A DNA stretch of 21,746 nt. It comes from Gammaproteobacteria bacterium. GTDB taxonomy: Bacteria; Pseudomonadota; Gammaproteobacteria; Xanthomonadales; Xanthomonadaceae. The notes below the pieces were generated by a model that was not told the origin of the DNA, ran no database searches, and was given only the letters and a program-made list of their open reading frames with translations. Position numbers and translations under genes: made by a program. Positions 1 to 7,628 of this stretch are shown here, piece after piece (within the stretch, counting starts at the first letter, position 1; each line of letters opens with the position of its first letter). The stretch lies in the NCBI GenBank assembly GCA_026398715.1, contig JAPLSI010000061.1, forward strand, positions 1 to 21,746, in the 5' to 3' direction.

Positions 1-1572
1 ATCGCGGCCGCGCGGATTGTTGATGACCACCACCGTCGCAAACTTCGGACGGTCCAGCGGCACCACGCCGGCGAACACCGACACGTAGCGCTTGGTGTAA
101 CCGCCGCCGCTGGCGGTGCGCGCCGTGCCGGTCTTGCCGGCGACGTGGTATCCGGTGATCGCCGCTTTCTGCGCGGTGCCGCCCGGTTCGGTGACGCTTT
201 CGAGCATGTTCAGGATGTTGTGCGAGATCTGCGGGTCCATCGCCTGCCGACCTTCGCCCTGCCCGCCCTTGATGAAGGTGGGCGGCATCAGCTTGCCGCG
301 ATTGGCCAGTGCCGCGTAGGCCTGCGCCAATTGCATCGGCGTGACAGAAATGCCCATGCCGTAGGAAATGCTGCCGCGACGGACCTGGCCCCAGGTGGCA
401 GGCGGCGCCATCACGCCCGACGACTCGCCAGGGAAGCCGGACTGCGAACTTTCGCCATAGCCGAAACGATTAAGCACGTCGTACAACTGCTCGCTGGTCA
501 TGCCCAGGCCGAGCTTGGCCGCGCCGATGTTGGACGAGGTGCTGAGCAGGTGCTCGAGGTCCACCGCGCCGTGGTCGTGCACGTCGCTGATGCGGTACTT
601 GCCCAGCATCATCCAGCCCGGGCTGGTCTGCACGATGGTGTTCGGATCCAGGCCTGCTTCCAGCGCGGCGGCGACGGTGAAGGGCTTCATCACCGAACCG
701 GGCTCGACCACGTCGGTGACAGCACGATTGCGATGCGCGCCGGGGGATGATGCCTCGCGCGAATTGGGGTTGTAGGCGGGCTGGTTGACCATCGCCAGGA
801 TTTCGCCGGTCGGCACGTCGATGACCACGACCGATCCGCTGGCCGCGCCGCTCTCGATCAGCGCGGCCTTCAATTCACGATAAGCCAGGTACTGGATGCG
901 GCGGTCGATGGACAGCGTGATGTCCTTGCCCGGCTCGGCAGCGCGGATCAAGTCGACGTTTTCAACGATGTGCCCGCGGCGATCGCGGATGACACGCTGC
1001 GCGCCGGGCTTGCCGGTAAGCCAGCTGTCGAACGCGAGTTCAAGGCCTTCCTGGCCGTGGTCGTCGATATTGGTGAAACCCAGCACGTGCGCCATCACTT
1101 CGCCGTGCGGATAGAAGCGGCGGAATTCGCGCTGCTTGTACACGCCGGGAATGCCGCGCTTCACCACCGCCGCAGCGTCATCGGGATTGATGCGACGACG
1201 AAGGAATACGAATTCCTTGTCGGAACGCTGTGCAATCGATTCGGCCAGCACGTCCTGCGGAATGCCCAAGGCCTGCGCCAGTTCCGGAATGCGGTCGGCG
1301 TGCTTGAGCAGTTCCTTCGGATTGGCCCAGACCGATTCCACCGGCGTGGACACGGCCAGCGGCTCGCCGTTGCGGTCCATGATCATGCCGCGCGAGGTCG
1401 GGATCGGTACTTCACGCAGGAAGCGCTGGTCGCCCTGGTGCTGGTAGAAATCCTTGTTAAGCAACTGCATCTGCGCGGCGCGGCCCACCAGCACGACGCC
1501 GCAGGCGCCGAGCACGCTGGCCAGTACCATCAGTCGCAGCTTCAGGTTGTAGGGGCGGGCGCGGACTTTCAT
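1..1572 (-). CDS. ftsI: Peptidoglycan D,D-transpeptidase FtsI (PBP3), 3' end outside window
   Basis: Septal class B penicillin-binding protein that cross-links peptidoglycan at the division site. I translated 524 codons from ATG 1572; the C-terminal end lies beyond the left edge. A short basic N-terminus ([13 protein letters not shown]) precedes one membrane anchor at about residues 14-30, then the dimerisation domain and the transpeptidase domain. Three active-site motifs are visible: SVMK with the nucleophile Ser293, SSN at 346-348, and KTGT starting at Lys480. The start codon overlaps the ftsL stop as ATGA, so the two are translationally coupled. Order and overlap match the dcw cluster of gammaproteobacteria. 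Nothing looks degenerate; this should be an essential, functional gene. Confidence 0.97.
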   Translation of the reverse strand, partial: MKVRARPYNLKLRLMVLASVLGACGVVLVGRAAQMQLLNKDFYQHQGDQRFLREVPIPTSRGMIMDRNGEPLAVSTPVESVWANPKELLKHADRIPELAQALGIPQDVLAESIAQRSDKEFVFLRRRINPDDAAAVVKRGIPGVYKQREFRRFYPHGEVMAHVLGFTNIDDHGQEGLELAFDSWLTGKPGAQRVIRDRRGHIVENVDLIRAAEPGKDITLSIDRRIQYLAYRELKAALIESGAASGSVVVIDVPTGEILAMVNQPAYNPNSREASSPGAHRNRAVTDVVEPGSVMKPFTVAAALEAGLDPNTIVQTSPGWMMLGKYRISDVHDHGAVDLEHLLSTSSNIGAAKLGLGMTSEQLYDVLNRFGYGESSQSGFPGESSGVMAPPATWGQVRRGSISYGMGISVTPMQLAQAYAALANRGKLMPPTFIKGGQGEGRQAMDPQISHNILNMLESVTEPGGTAQKAAITGYHVAGKTGTARTASGGGYTKRYVSVFAGVVPLDRPKFATVVVINNPRGRD

Positions 1573-1838
1573 GGCTTGGCCACCACGAGTTCGGCCGATG
1601 CCGGGAAGATCATCCCGATCCGCTCCGTCGCTACTTGTTCGATGCGATTGGTTTCGGCCCAGGTGGCTTGTTCAAGCTGCAAGCGGCTGAATTCGATGTT
1701 GATCTCGTCGCGCTCGCGCACCAGGCGCGTCAGCTGCACGTAGGCCTGGCGATGCTCCTGGCGCGCGTACACGACCGCGATGCCGCTGCCGAGCACGGAG
1801 ATGACCAGCAGCGCGAGAATGAAGTAGCGCAGGCTCAT
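1569..1838 (-). CDS. ftsL: Cell division protein FtsL
   Basis: Small bitopic membrane protein of the divisome that pairs with FtsB and FtsQ and helps activate FtsWI. The 89 residues show the expected plan: N-terminal transmembrane helix at about residues 5-25 ([20 protein letters not shown]), then a charged heptad-like coiled-coil stretch at about 28-60 and a short C-terminal tail. The ATG overlaps the rsmH stop by four bases (ATGA), and the stop overlaps the ftsI start the same way. Identification rests on topology, size and position between rsmH and ftsI, because FtsL sequences are poorly conserved. Confidence 0.93.
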   Translation of the reverse strand: MSLRYFILALLVISVLGSGIAVVYARQEHRQAYVQLTRLVRERDEINIEFSRLQLEQATWAETNRIEQVATERIGMIFPASAELVVAKP

Positions 1839-2785
1839 CCGTGGGCCTCCAGCTTCTCGGCCACGCGCAACACCGCGCTGCGCGAGCGCGGGTTGATGGC
1901 GATTTCCGATTCGTCGGCATGCTGTGCGCCGCCGATGTCGCGCAGGGTCGGCGTGAACGCGTCCGGTGCCGGCATGCGGCGGTTGCCGGCCGGCGCCTTG
2001 GCGTGGCTGGCGATGAAGCGCTTCACGATGCGGTCTTCCAGCGAATGGAAGCTGATGACGGCCAGGCGGCCGCCCGGCTTCAGCCGCGACCAGGCGGCGT
2101 CGAGACCGCGCTCGAGGTCGTCGAGTTCGCGGTTGATGAAGATTCGGATGGCCTGGAAGCTGCGCGTGGCCGGATGGATCTTGCTGTCACCACGGCCGAC
2201 CACGCGGGCGATCATCTCGGCCAGCTGCGCGGTGCGGGTGAATGGCGCGGTCTCGCGATCCATGACGATGGCCGCGGCGATCTTGCGGGAAAGTTTTTCC
2301 TCGCCGTAGGTCCACAGCACGTCGGCGATTTCGTGCGCGTTGGCGCGGGCCAGCCACTGCGCGGCACTCTCGCCGCTGGTCGGGTCCATGCGCATGTCCA
2401 GCGGGCCGTCGTTGCGGAAACTGAAGCCGCGTTCCGCGACATCGAGCTGTGGTGAGGACACGCCGAGGTCGAACAACACGCCGTCGAGGCCCGTTGCAGT
2501 TTCATCCCAGTCGGCGAGCGTGGCGAAGGATGCCTGCCGAACGGCGACGCGGGAGTCGCCGCCGAACAACTCGGCTGCGCTCGCGATCGCCTCGGGATCC
2601 TTGTCCATCAGCAACAACCTTCCTGCCGGACCCAACTGGTCGAGCACGCCGCGTGCATGTCCACCACGACCGAACGTGCCATCCAAATACTTGCCATCCT
2701 TGAGCACCCGCAAGCCATCCATTACCTGCGTCAACATCACCGGAAGATGGCTGGGGTTCTGCGCTTGCGCAGTCGACCCGGCCAT
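1835..2785 (-). CDS. rsmH: 16S rRNA (cytosine-1402-N4)-methyltransferase RsmH
   Basis: S-adenosylmethionine-dependent methyltransferase (formerly MraW) that modifies C1402 in the ribosomal P site. From ATG 2785 the product is 316 residues, normal for the family. Visible motifs are HLPVML near the N-terminus, the SAM-binding [14 protein letters not shown] loop, [36 protein letters not shown], and the late [15 protein letters not shown]. The frame stays open far upstream through mraZ, but homology begins at about residue 10 after MAGSTAQAQ, so the ATG just after the mraZ stop is preferred. A GTG one codon earlier (2788) is also possible. The 3' end overlaps ftsL by four bases. Confidence 0.96.
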   Translation of the reverse strand: MAGSTAQAQNPSHLPVMLTQVMDGLRVLKDGKYLDGTFGRGGHARGVLDQLGPAGRLLLMDKDPEAIASAAELFGGDSRVAVRQASFATLADWDETATGLDGVLFDLGVSSPQLDVAERGFSFRNDGPLDMRMDPTSGESAAQWLARANAHEIADVLWTYGEEKLSRKIAAAIVMDRETAPFTRTAQLAEMIARVVGRGDSKIHPATRSFQAIRIFINRELDDLERGLDAAWSRLKPGGRLAVISFHSLEDRIVKRFIASHAKAPAGNRRMPAPDAFTPTLRDIGGAQHADESEIAINPRSRSAVLRVAEKLEAHG

Positions 2786-2790
2786 CACCG

Positions 2791-3234
2791 TTACAGCCTC
2801 AGGTCGAGCATGTCGTCGCTGACCTCGTCTTCGCCGATCGTCGATTGGATCTGCGTGAGGTGCGCCTGCTCGCTCCACAATTCGAATTTGTTGCCCATGC
2901 CCAGCAGCACGGCCTTGCGGCCGATGCCGGCGGTATTGCGATGGCTCTGCGGCAACAGCACGCGGCCGCTGCCGTCGGGCTCGACCACGGTGGCGGCGCC
3001 GACCAGCTTCAGCTGCAGGTTGCGATGCACGCGCTTGGCGTTGGGCAGGGCGTTGACCTGGTCGCGGACCTTTTCCCAGGCCGACTCCGGGTACAGCCAC
3101 AGGCAGCCCGACTCGTAGGGGTTGTAGGTGACGACCAGCCGGTTACCGCCGCGCGCGACTTGCTCGCGGGCAGCCGTCGGAATCGCCAGCCGGCCCTTGT
3201 CGTCCACGGTGATCGCGGTTTCGCCCTGAAACAT
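2791..3234 (-). CDS. mraZ: Transcriptional regulator MraZ
   Basis: First gene of the dcw cluster. MraZ is a ring-forming DNA-binding protein with two SpoVT/AbrB-like repeats that represses its own operon. The chosen start gives [19 protein letters not shown], the canonical N-terminus, and a 147-residue protein ending DDMLDLRL. The second repeat holds the DGSGRVLLP segment, and [19 protein letters not shown] is typical for gammaproteobacteria. An in-frame extension to 3291 exists, but it would start inside the promoter. A run of TGGGG sequence sits directly before the ATG and doubles as ribosome-binding site and possible MraZ box. The protein strongly resembles Xanthomonadaceae MraZ. Confidence 0.95.
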   Translation of the reverse strand: MFQGETAITVDDKGRLAIPTAAREQVARGGNRLVVTYNPYESGCLWLYPESAWEKVRDQVNALPNAKRVHRNLQLKLVGAATVVEPDGSGRVLLPQSHRNTAGIGRKAVLLGMGNKFELWSEQAHLTQIQSTIGEDEVSDDMLDLRL

Positions 3235-3290
3235 CCCCACCATTCCCCACAAAAAACCAGAAATTCCCTCGGAAGCCCACGTTAGTCCCA
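3235..3290 (-). promoter_or_regulatory. MraZ-type TGGGN operator repeats
   Basis: MraZ is known to bind direct TGGGN repeats with 5-nt spacers upstream of its own gene. On the minus strand this region holds TGGGA (3290-3286), TGGGC (3279-3275) and AGGGA (3269-3265), spaced 11 and 10 nt start to start, then TGGGG (3249-3245) and TGGGG (3239-3235), spaced exactly 10 nt. The first cluster overlaps the -10 element, as expected for autorepression. The second abuts the start codon and may act mainly as ribosome-binding sequence. Confidence 0.7.
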
Positions 3291-3307
3291 CGTATGGGGG
3301 CTGTCAA
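3279..3307 (-). promoter_or_regulatory. mraZ (dcw operon) sigma-70 promoter
   Basis: Reading the minus strand, a perfect -35 TTGACA (3307-3302) is followed after exactly 17 bp by TAACGT (3284-3279) as -10. The predicted transcript starts near 3272, giving a leader of about 38 nt before the mraZ ATG. This gives the dcw cluster its own strong promoter, so it need not depend on read-through from the upstream accessory operon. Confidence 0.8.
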
Positions 3308-3542
3308 GGAGATTTCACATGCATTTTCGTTAAGGGAATCAACAGTTTGCGCCACACTTCATAGAATGGTTTAAGAACCATTTGGGAAGTGTTGTTTCGA
3401 CTCAGGATTGCGATTTCAGCGTGAGCCCGATCACGCTTGCCTGAATGAATCCGGCCGGCGCGGCCAGGAGCTGGAGCAGACGGCCCGGCCTGGACTTGCG
3501 CAAGGATGCCGCCGCCTCGGCGGAGCCTTGGAATGGGCCCGA
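3308..3542. other. Gap between accessory operon and mraZ promoter, with two inverted repeats
   Basis: This 235-nt stretch has no convincing gene. It holds a perfect inverted repeat AATGGTT-TAAG-AACCATT (3365-3382) and another, AGCGTGA-GCCCGA-TCACGCT (about 3419-3438). Neither is followed by a T-run on the minus strand, so neither is a clear intrinsic terminator for the operon ending at 3543. GC-rich small hairpins at about 3450-3520 also lack T-tails. This is the left junction of the accessory block with the core dcw cluster. Confidence 0.5.
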
Positions 3543-4448
3543 TCAGCGGATCAGGGCGTGGAGAAGGACCGCCGGGAACCAGGTGAACAGGCCTGAGAGC
3601 GCCAAAGAGACATACAGCAGGCCAAACACCACCGCCCCGATCAGGACCGCGACCAGCAAAATCACCGGCACCAAGGCACACCAGGCCAGGGGCGACAGGG
3701 TCCGTCCGGCTCTGGGCGAAACCGTGGCACCCATCAGGCCGAGCGCTTTGAGGCGGCGATCCAGCGACGGTGACATCGGCACGCTGGACCCGCCCAAGAT
3801 GCCGCGCGCACCGATCAGTCCACTCGGCACCACGCACAGGTGCGCAATCCAGGCGCCGAAACCGCCTTCGACGGGAGCGCCTCGCATTTTCTCCAGTGCG
3901 CTGCCGAGCGTGTCGGGATCGCGCGTGAGGCGCACGGCCGTCGCGTCGGCCAGATACTTGCGACGACGCCAACTCAGCGCGAGCAAGGGACCGAGCAGGA
4001 TTGCGCACAGCAGGCCACCGAAAAAACCGGAGATCACCAGCGGCCCGACCAGCGGCATCCACGCCAGGGTGCGCCATGGCACCTTGTTTGAATTGTCGAT
4101 GTCACGCTCGGGCGCGTGCTTTTCTTCTTCGTGGAAGGGATTGGTCAGTGCCATCGCCAACTGACCGTCAGCAGCGCTGCTGCCCGGCCGCAGCGATCGC
4201 AGCAGCAGCCGACCGAATCGTCGTGCGGCACCACGGTCGCCGAACGACTCGCTGAGTTTAGCGACCAAGCCAAACATGCCGAGGATCGTCGCCACTCGCG
4301 TGCCGATCGCCATGTCGCCATTGGCGATGGCGCCAACCAGATTCGCGGCCACGCCCTGCAACTCGGCGCGATTGGCCTCGGCCAACAGGCCGGTGGTGAT
4401 CACCACGCTGGCATGCGCGGCATCCGGGCCGAAGGCGGCGGCGTTCAC
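3543..4448 (-). CDS. M48-like membrane protein, C-terminal part, lacking the HExxH zinc motif
   Basis: The product resembles the core of integral-membrane M48 (HtpX/Ste24-type) metallopeptidases: NAAAFGPDAAHASVVITTGLL, then ELQGVAANLVGAIANGDM, a hydrophobic segment, RRRKYLADATAVRLTRDPD, and a late MSPSLDRRLKAL where the family has THPPLEERI. The catalytic HExxH, normally in 'ELQGVIAHEFSHI', is replaced by ANLVGA. The downstream glutamate ligand, normally RE(F/Y)LADA, is Lys. All zinc ligands and the catalytic glutamate therefore appear lost. Start: GTG 4448 overlaps the stop of the preceding gene as GTGA, giving 301 residues; the frame is open further upstream without homology. A long hydrophobic C-terminus suggests two or three membrane helices. 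It could be a pseudoenzyme (chaperone or scaffold) or a decaying gene. Confidence 0.65.
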   Translation of the reverse strand: MNAAAFGPDAAHASVVITTGLLAEANRAELQGVAANLVGAIANGDMAIGTRVATILGMFGLVAKLSESFGDRGAARRFGRLLLRSLRPGSSAADGQLAMALTNPFHEEEKHAPERDIDNSNKVPWRTLAWMPLVGPLVISGFFGGLLCAILLGPLLALSWRRRKYLADATAVRLTRDPDTLGSALEKMRGAPVEGGFGAWIAHLCVVPSGLIGARGILGGSSVPMSPSLDRRLKALGLMGATVSPRAGRTLSPLAWCALVPVILLVAVLIGAVVFGLLYVSLALSGLFTWFPAVLLHALIR

Positions 4449-4855
4449 CGATTCGCTCTGCGCCCCAGCGTGCGCCACGCCAGGGCCATCAAGGCCAGGC
4501 CAGGCAGGGACGCGATGACCGATACATACAACCACCGCCAGACCGGCACGGTCTCCATGTTGTCGGTCAAATCGGCAAGCGCGTCGGTGACCCTGCCAAT
4601 GATGTCGGGCACCGGCACAAGATGGTTCACGAGATCGGCAAGCAGACCGATCAGCGCGTACAGCAGCGGCGCCATAAGAACCGCCACTACAAAGGCCAGC
4701 AGAAAGGCGCAGGCATCGGCAACCAGGGCGACCCGCAGCGCAGCGCGCTGGTGCCGGGCGATGCTGTCAAAAAAGCTTTCCCGCTCCGCCGGGCTGAAGA
4801 CCACCAGAGGCGACGCCTGCTCGGGCTGGGCGGTCGCCTCCTCGTGCATGGCCAT
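4445..4855 (-). CDS. Small membrane protein resembling the N-terminal part of M48 membrane peptidases
   Basis: A 136-residue protein with an acidic/polar start, then FFDSIARHQRAALRVALVADACAFLLAF followed by two or three hydrophobic segments (about residues 40-72 and 105-128), ending in a basic LGRRANR. A short 'FF..Q.RARR' stretch leading into a membrane helix is how M48 membrane peptidases begin. The next gene begins at the point where the M48 catalytic core (NAFA-like) starts, via a GTGA overlap. The pair therefore looks like one M48-like protein split in two, with the usual intervening VVEEMAIASG-type segment missing. It starts 5 nt after the preceding stop. ATG 4849 is an alternative start. 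Family assignment rests largely on context. Confidence 0.6.
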   Translation of the reverse strand: MAMHEEATAQPEQASPLVVFSPAERESFFDSIARHQRAALRVALVADACAFLLAFVVAVLMAPLLYALIGLLADLVNHLVPVPDIIGRVTDALADLTDNMETVPVWRWLYVSVIASLPGLALMALAWRTLGRRANR

Positions 4856-4860
4856 CCGAC

Positions 4861-6231
4861 TCAGGGGCCGTAGCTGCGGCTGAAGTGGTAGTTCTTAGAG
4901 TCGTCGAAACCAGCCTGCCCCACGGCATCCAGACTCGCGCGAATGCCGAGCTCACCAGACCCGAGAGCAGCGATTCCCTGCGCCCCCATCGCCGGATCAC
5001 CGAACAGCGCCGTCGCGACATCAAATCCGTAACGATAGGCGGGATCGCTATTGCTTCGGCGCATCGAGCCCAGGGCTAAGTCCTGGCTGGCGATGGTGTG
5101 GCCGAGTGCTGCGAGTCGATCGAGTTCGGCGCGATCGACCAAGGGTCCGGGTGCCGGAGTGGGTGTCGGCGCGGCGTTGGCCGCTGCCTGTATCTGCCGG
5201 CAGCGCCTCTCGAGATTGGGAGCCGCCGGCGAGTTCCTGGCCCGGGCCGAAACCGAAGCCTCGCAGATCGAGGGCATCGGTCGGTTCGGGTCTCTGGGTG
5301 CAGCGCGCCCCAAGGTCATCGCATGCGGCGCTGGCATTGGCGCTGGCGCTGGCTGGACTCTCGCCAGGCACACAGCCTTGCCATCGCTATTCCACTCCGT
5401 GCGCTCGCCAGGATTGTCCTGCGGGTAGGTACTGCCTTGCAGCCTGCCAAGGGGGCTGATAGATCCGGAGTAAACGCCAACCCTTCCGTCCGGCCATCGC
5501 AATGTAAATTCGATCGTGTCGCCCGCTATCCTTCCGTTCAGCACGCCCCTTGCTATCCCGAAATGTTTGTCCTCTCCGAGCACGTACCAGCCGGTTCCGC
5601 CGAGCGTCAGTCCCTGCTGCTGGAATTCGAAGGCGCCGGCCGCGCCATTGAGCTGGTTGAACGCAAAGGCACCACCCTGCAAGCCCCATTGCGCACAGGC
5701 GGGTTCAGTTGTCGGCTGCACGCGGCCAAGCGCAATGACCGGCTTGCCATTGGACACTTCCGCGGGATCAAAGGTGCAAGTGGCATTGCGGTCGCCGGTC
5801 CAGGTGGCCCTGGCCCCTGGATCGGTCTTGTCAAAGGTCGTGCCCTCGATCAATCCCGACATGGAGATGCGACCCGAGTACACGCCTACCTGACCACTGT
5901 CCCAGTACACGGTCAACTCGACGCGGTCGCCATCGAGAATTCCGTCGATGCTGCCTTGGACCGAGAAGGGTGGATTCTGCGGGTCTGGGAACCTGGCGTT
6001 GCCGGTCAGCGTGTTTCTGCTTCGCTGCAGAAAGATTTCGGGACTCATGCCATTGCTCTGGACGAAGTGCCAGCGACCGCTGACGTCCCACTGCCGGCAC
6101 TCGGCCCAAGCGCTTGTTGATCCGGCCATCGCCAGGAACAGGCAAAGCAGGAGTCGGGCAAAGGCGCTACTCCAGCCTGGACTGGGCTGCCTCGAAGCTG
6201 GACCGGGAAGCGAGATCGTCTTGAAGTTCAC
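4861..6231 (-). CDS. Exported protein: two beta-rich W/NG repeats, C-x20-C box and GFD module
   Basis: Family not recognised. GTG 6231 has a good Shine-Dalgarno (GAGGAG, 7 nt) and gives 456 residues. A signal peptide ends at about Ala43 (TSAWA). Two repeats of about 108 residues follow, Cys45-Cys152 and Cys179-Cys288. Each has the pattern C..W...G.., Q.NG, GxI/LxGDxxxFTxxW, VGVYSGxI, GxxxGxTY/F, NPGxRxxW and a closing Cys. A linker with an LGR motif follows each repeat. Then comes the box SARARNSPAAPNLE between Cys323 and Cys344, a proline/alanine linker, and a C-terminal module with YGFDVATALFGDPAMGAQG, IRASLD and GFDDSKNYHFSRSYGP. Layout and length match the protein at 9485-10858, so they are paralogues. 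The repeats look like small all-beta (possibly barrel) domains; this is inference. Confidence 0.8.
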   Translation of the reverse strand: MNFKTISLPGPASRQPSPGWSSAFARLLLCLFLAMAGSTSAWAECRQWDVSGRWHFVQSNGMSPEIFLQRSRNTLTGNARFPDPQNPPFSVQGSIDGILDGDRVELTVYWDSGQVGVYSGRISMSGLIEGTTFDKTDPGARATWTGDRNATCTFDPAEVSNGKPVIALGRVQPTTEPACAQWGLQGGAFAFNQLNGAAGAFEFQQQGLTLGGTGWYVLGEDKHFGIARGVLNGRIAGDTIEFTLRWPDGRVGVYSGSISPLGRLQGSTYPQDNPGERTEWNSDGKAVCLARVQPAPAPMPAPHAMTLGRAAPRDPNRPMPSICEASVSARARNSPAAPNLERRCRQIQAAANAAPTPTPAPGPLVDRAELDRLAALGHTIASQDLALGSMRRSNSDPAYRYGFDVATALFGDPAMGAQGIAALGSGELGIRASLDAVGQAGFDDSKNYHFSRSYGP

Positions 6232-6284
6232 GATGAAACTCCTCGGTGAAAGCGGATGCGCGCTGGGGCGATTGGGGCGGATGC

Positions 6285-7628
6285 TCAGGGCGTGCCGCCC
6301 TGCGCGCGGCACTGCTGTTCCAGTGCAGCTGCAGTCGGCGCGCCTTGTTCGATGGCGCTGCGCGCGTAAATGCAAACACGCGGCTCCGGTTTCGCCGCAG
6401 CCGCAGGAAAGGCGTCGAGGATTCCGGAATGCCGCGACTTGCTGACCGTTTCCGTTGCGGACTGTTGCGCATCCCAGCGTCCGGCATAGCGCATCGTGTA
6501 GATCAGTCGTGCCGACGGCTCCTGCGCAGTAAGCATCACAGTTCGTACCGGGTCGACGATGGTGCGGGTCTCACCGGCCGGCGGTTGCGCATTGTCGCCG
6601 CCAATCCAGGCTTCGCTGGAAGGTTCGCGTGCGGTTCCTGCCCGTACCTGCACGGTAATCGCCTGGTTTTCCGGCAAGTCGGAGATCAAATAGTCGCAAA
6701 TGTATTCGCCGTTGACGCTGCGCATGCGTGGCTGCGTCGTCACCTTGGTGGGTGTCGGCTGCAAGCGGTCCCGGTCCGGGTTGCCTATGGCCGGCGATAC
6801 CTGAAAGGCACCGCAGGAATTGGGGCCGGCATCGAAAAGGCCCTGCGCATCCTTGTAGCCGTACGACACCGGGTAATGAACCTCGACGCGGATCGTGTCG
6901 GCATCGCGCAGGCGGCGCTTGGCGACGCCATCGTTCGCCGATTTTTCGGTCATGCGGGTTTCGTTGTAGTCGCGCCCGGGAACTTCGAGGCGAGTGGAAT
7001 CGGATCTCTCGCGCCAGCTTGAATCCTCGACGCCGAACGCGGAGTTGGACTCGGCCTTCAGGCGGTAGCGCTCGGCGGCACTGATGGCACCTTGGGTGAT
7101 CGGGAAACGCTTGGTCGGAAGTTGCCCCCAGGTGTCGTGCAGGTAGTCGGGTATGTCATCGCCGATACGCCTGCAGTTGGCCACGTTCAACCACGGATCG
7201 CGATCGCAGTGGGCGCTGAAGATGACGGTCTCACGGTAGCCGGCACCCCCGCCCTGCGACCGCGTATCGGGCGAGAGGTTGTCGTTGCTGGTGATGATGA
7301 CGATCTCGGACGTGTTGGGAGCGTCCGGGTTTGTTTCTGCCGGGCTGAAGACTCCATCTACTTCGAAGGTGACCGATTGGCTGTGGTCCGCGTTCGAGCA
7401 GGCGCCGCGCAGGCGGTAACTGGCGGTGGGCCATCCGGCCGCCTTGAAGACGGGATCCTCGGTCAGGCCCAGGGTGCGGCAGTTCAAGTCGAAGCGCGGC
7501 GAAGGACCCTCGGCGCAGCCAAACAGCGGACAGGCGAGGTCCTCAAGGAATCCCGCCTGCGCGGTACTGCAGGCCAGACCGGCGAGGCAGAAAAGGGCGA
7601 GTCGATTCAATCGCACTGATGGCTTCAT
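6285..7628 (-). CDS. Exported protein, long paralogue of the 12758-13609 product, with degenerate C-x20-C box
   Basis: Function unknown. ATG 7628 (Shine-Dalgarno GGAGG, 7 nt) overlaps the stop of the protease gene as ATGA and gives 447 residues. A signal peptide ends at about TAQA. The N-terminal ~190 residues match the 12758-13609 protein closely: GFLEDLACPLFGCAEGP, RGACSNADHSQSVTF, ITSNDNLSPDTRSQGGGA, RDPWL, TWGQLPTKRFPI. After this shared part comes a segment of roughly 130-150 residues absent from the paralogue, with its own Cys pair (NSCGAF and YICDYL). The C-terminus has SKSRHS and then VCIYARSAIEQGAPTAAA...LEQQCRAQGGTP. It keeps the C-x20-C spacing and the ends of the box but lacks the RARNSPAAPG core found in the other four. 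Confidence 0.8.
   Translation of the reverse strand: MKPSVRLNRLALFCLAGLACSTAQAGFLEDLACPLFGCAEGPSPRFDLNCRTLGLTEDPVFKAAGWPTASYRLRGACSNADHSQSVTFEVDGVFSPAETNPDAPNTSEIVIITSNDNLSPDTRSQGGGAGYRETVIFSAHCDRDPWLNVANCRRIGDDIPDYLHDTWGQLPTKRFPITQGAISAAERYRLKAESNSAFGVEDSSWRERSDSTRLEVPGRDYNETRMTEKSANDGVAKRRLRDADTIRVEVHYPVSYGYKDAQGLFDAGPNSCGAFQVSPAIGNPDRDRLQPTPTKVTTQPRMRSVNGEYICDYLISDLPENQAITVQVRAGTAREPSSEAWIGGDNAQPPAGETRTIVDPVRTVMLTAQEPSARLIYTMRYAGRWDAQQSATETVSKSRHSGILDAFPAAAAKPEPRVCIYARSAIEQGAPTAAALEQQCRAQGGTP

Noticed and set aside
145..1743. Several plus-strand open frames opposite ftsI and ftsL
   Set aside because: GC-rich antisense shadows; the minus strand encodes clear FtsI catalytic motifs throughout.
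3235..3291. Upstream start of mraZ at 3291
   Set aside because: It lies between the -35 and -10 on the minus strand, upstream of the predicted transcript start; MFQGE is the conserved N-terminus.
3365..3438. Intrinsic terminators at the two inverted repeats
   Set aside because: Neither is followed by a T-run on the minus strand.
4445..4448. Programmed frameshift joining the two M48-like halves
   Set aside because: No slippery heptamer or strong following structure is evident; a simple GTGA overlap with translational coupling explains the junction. A frameshift cannot be fully excluded.
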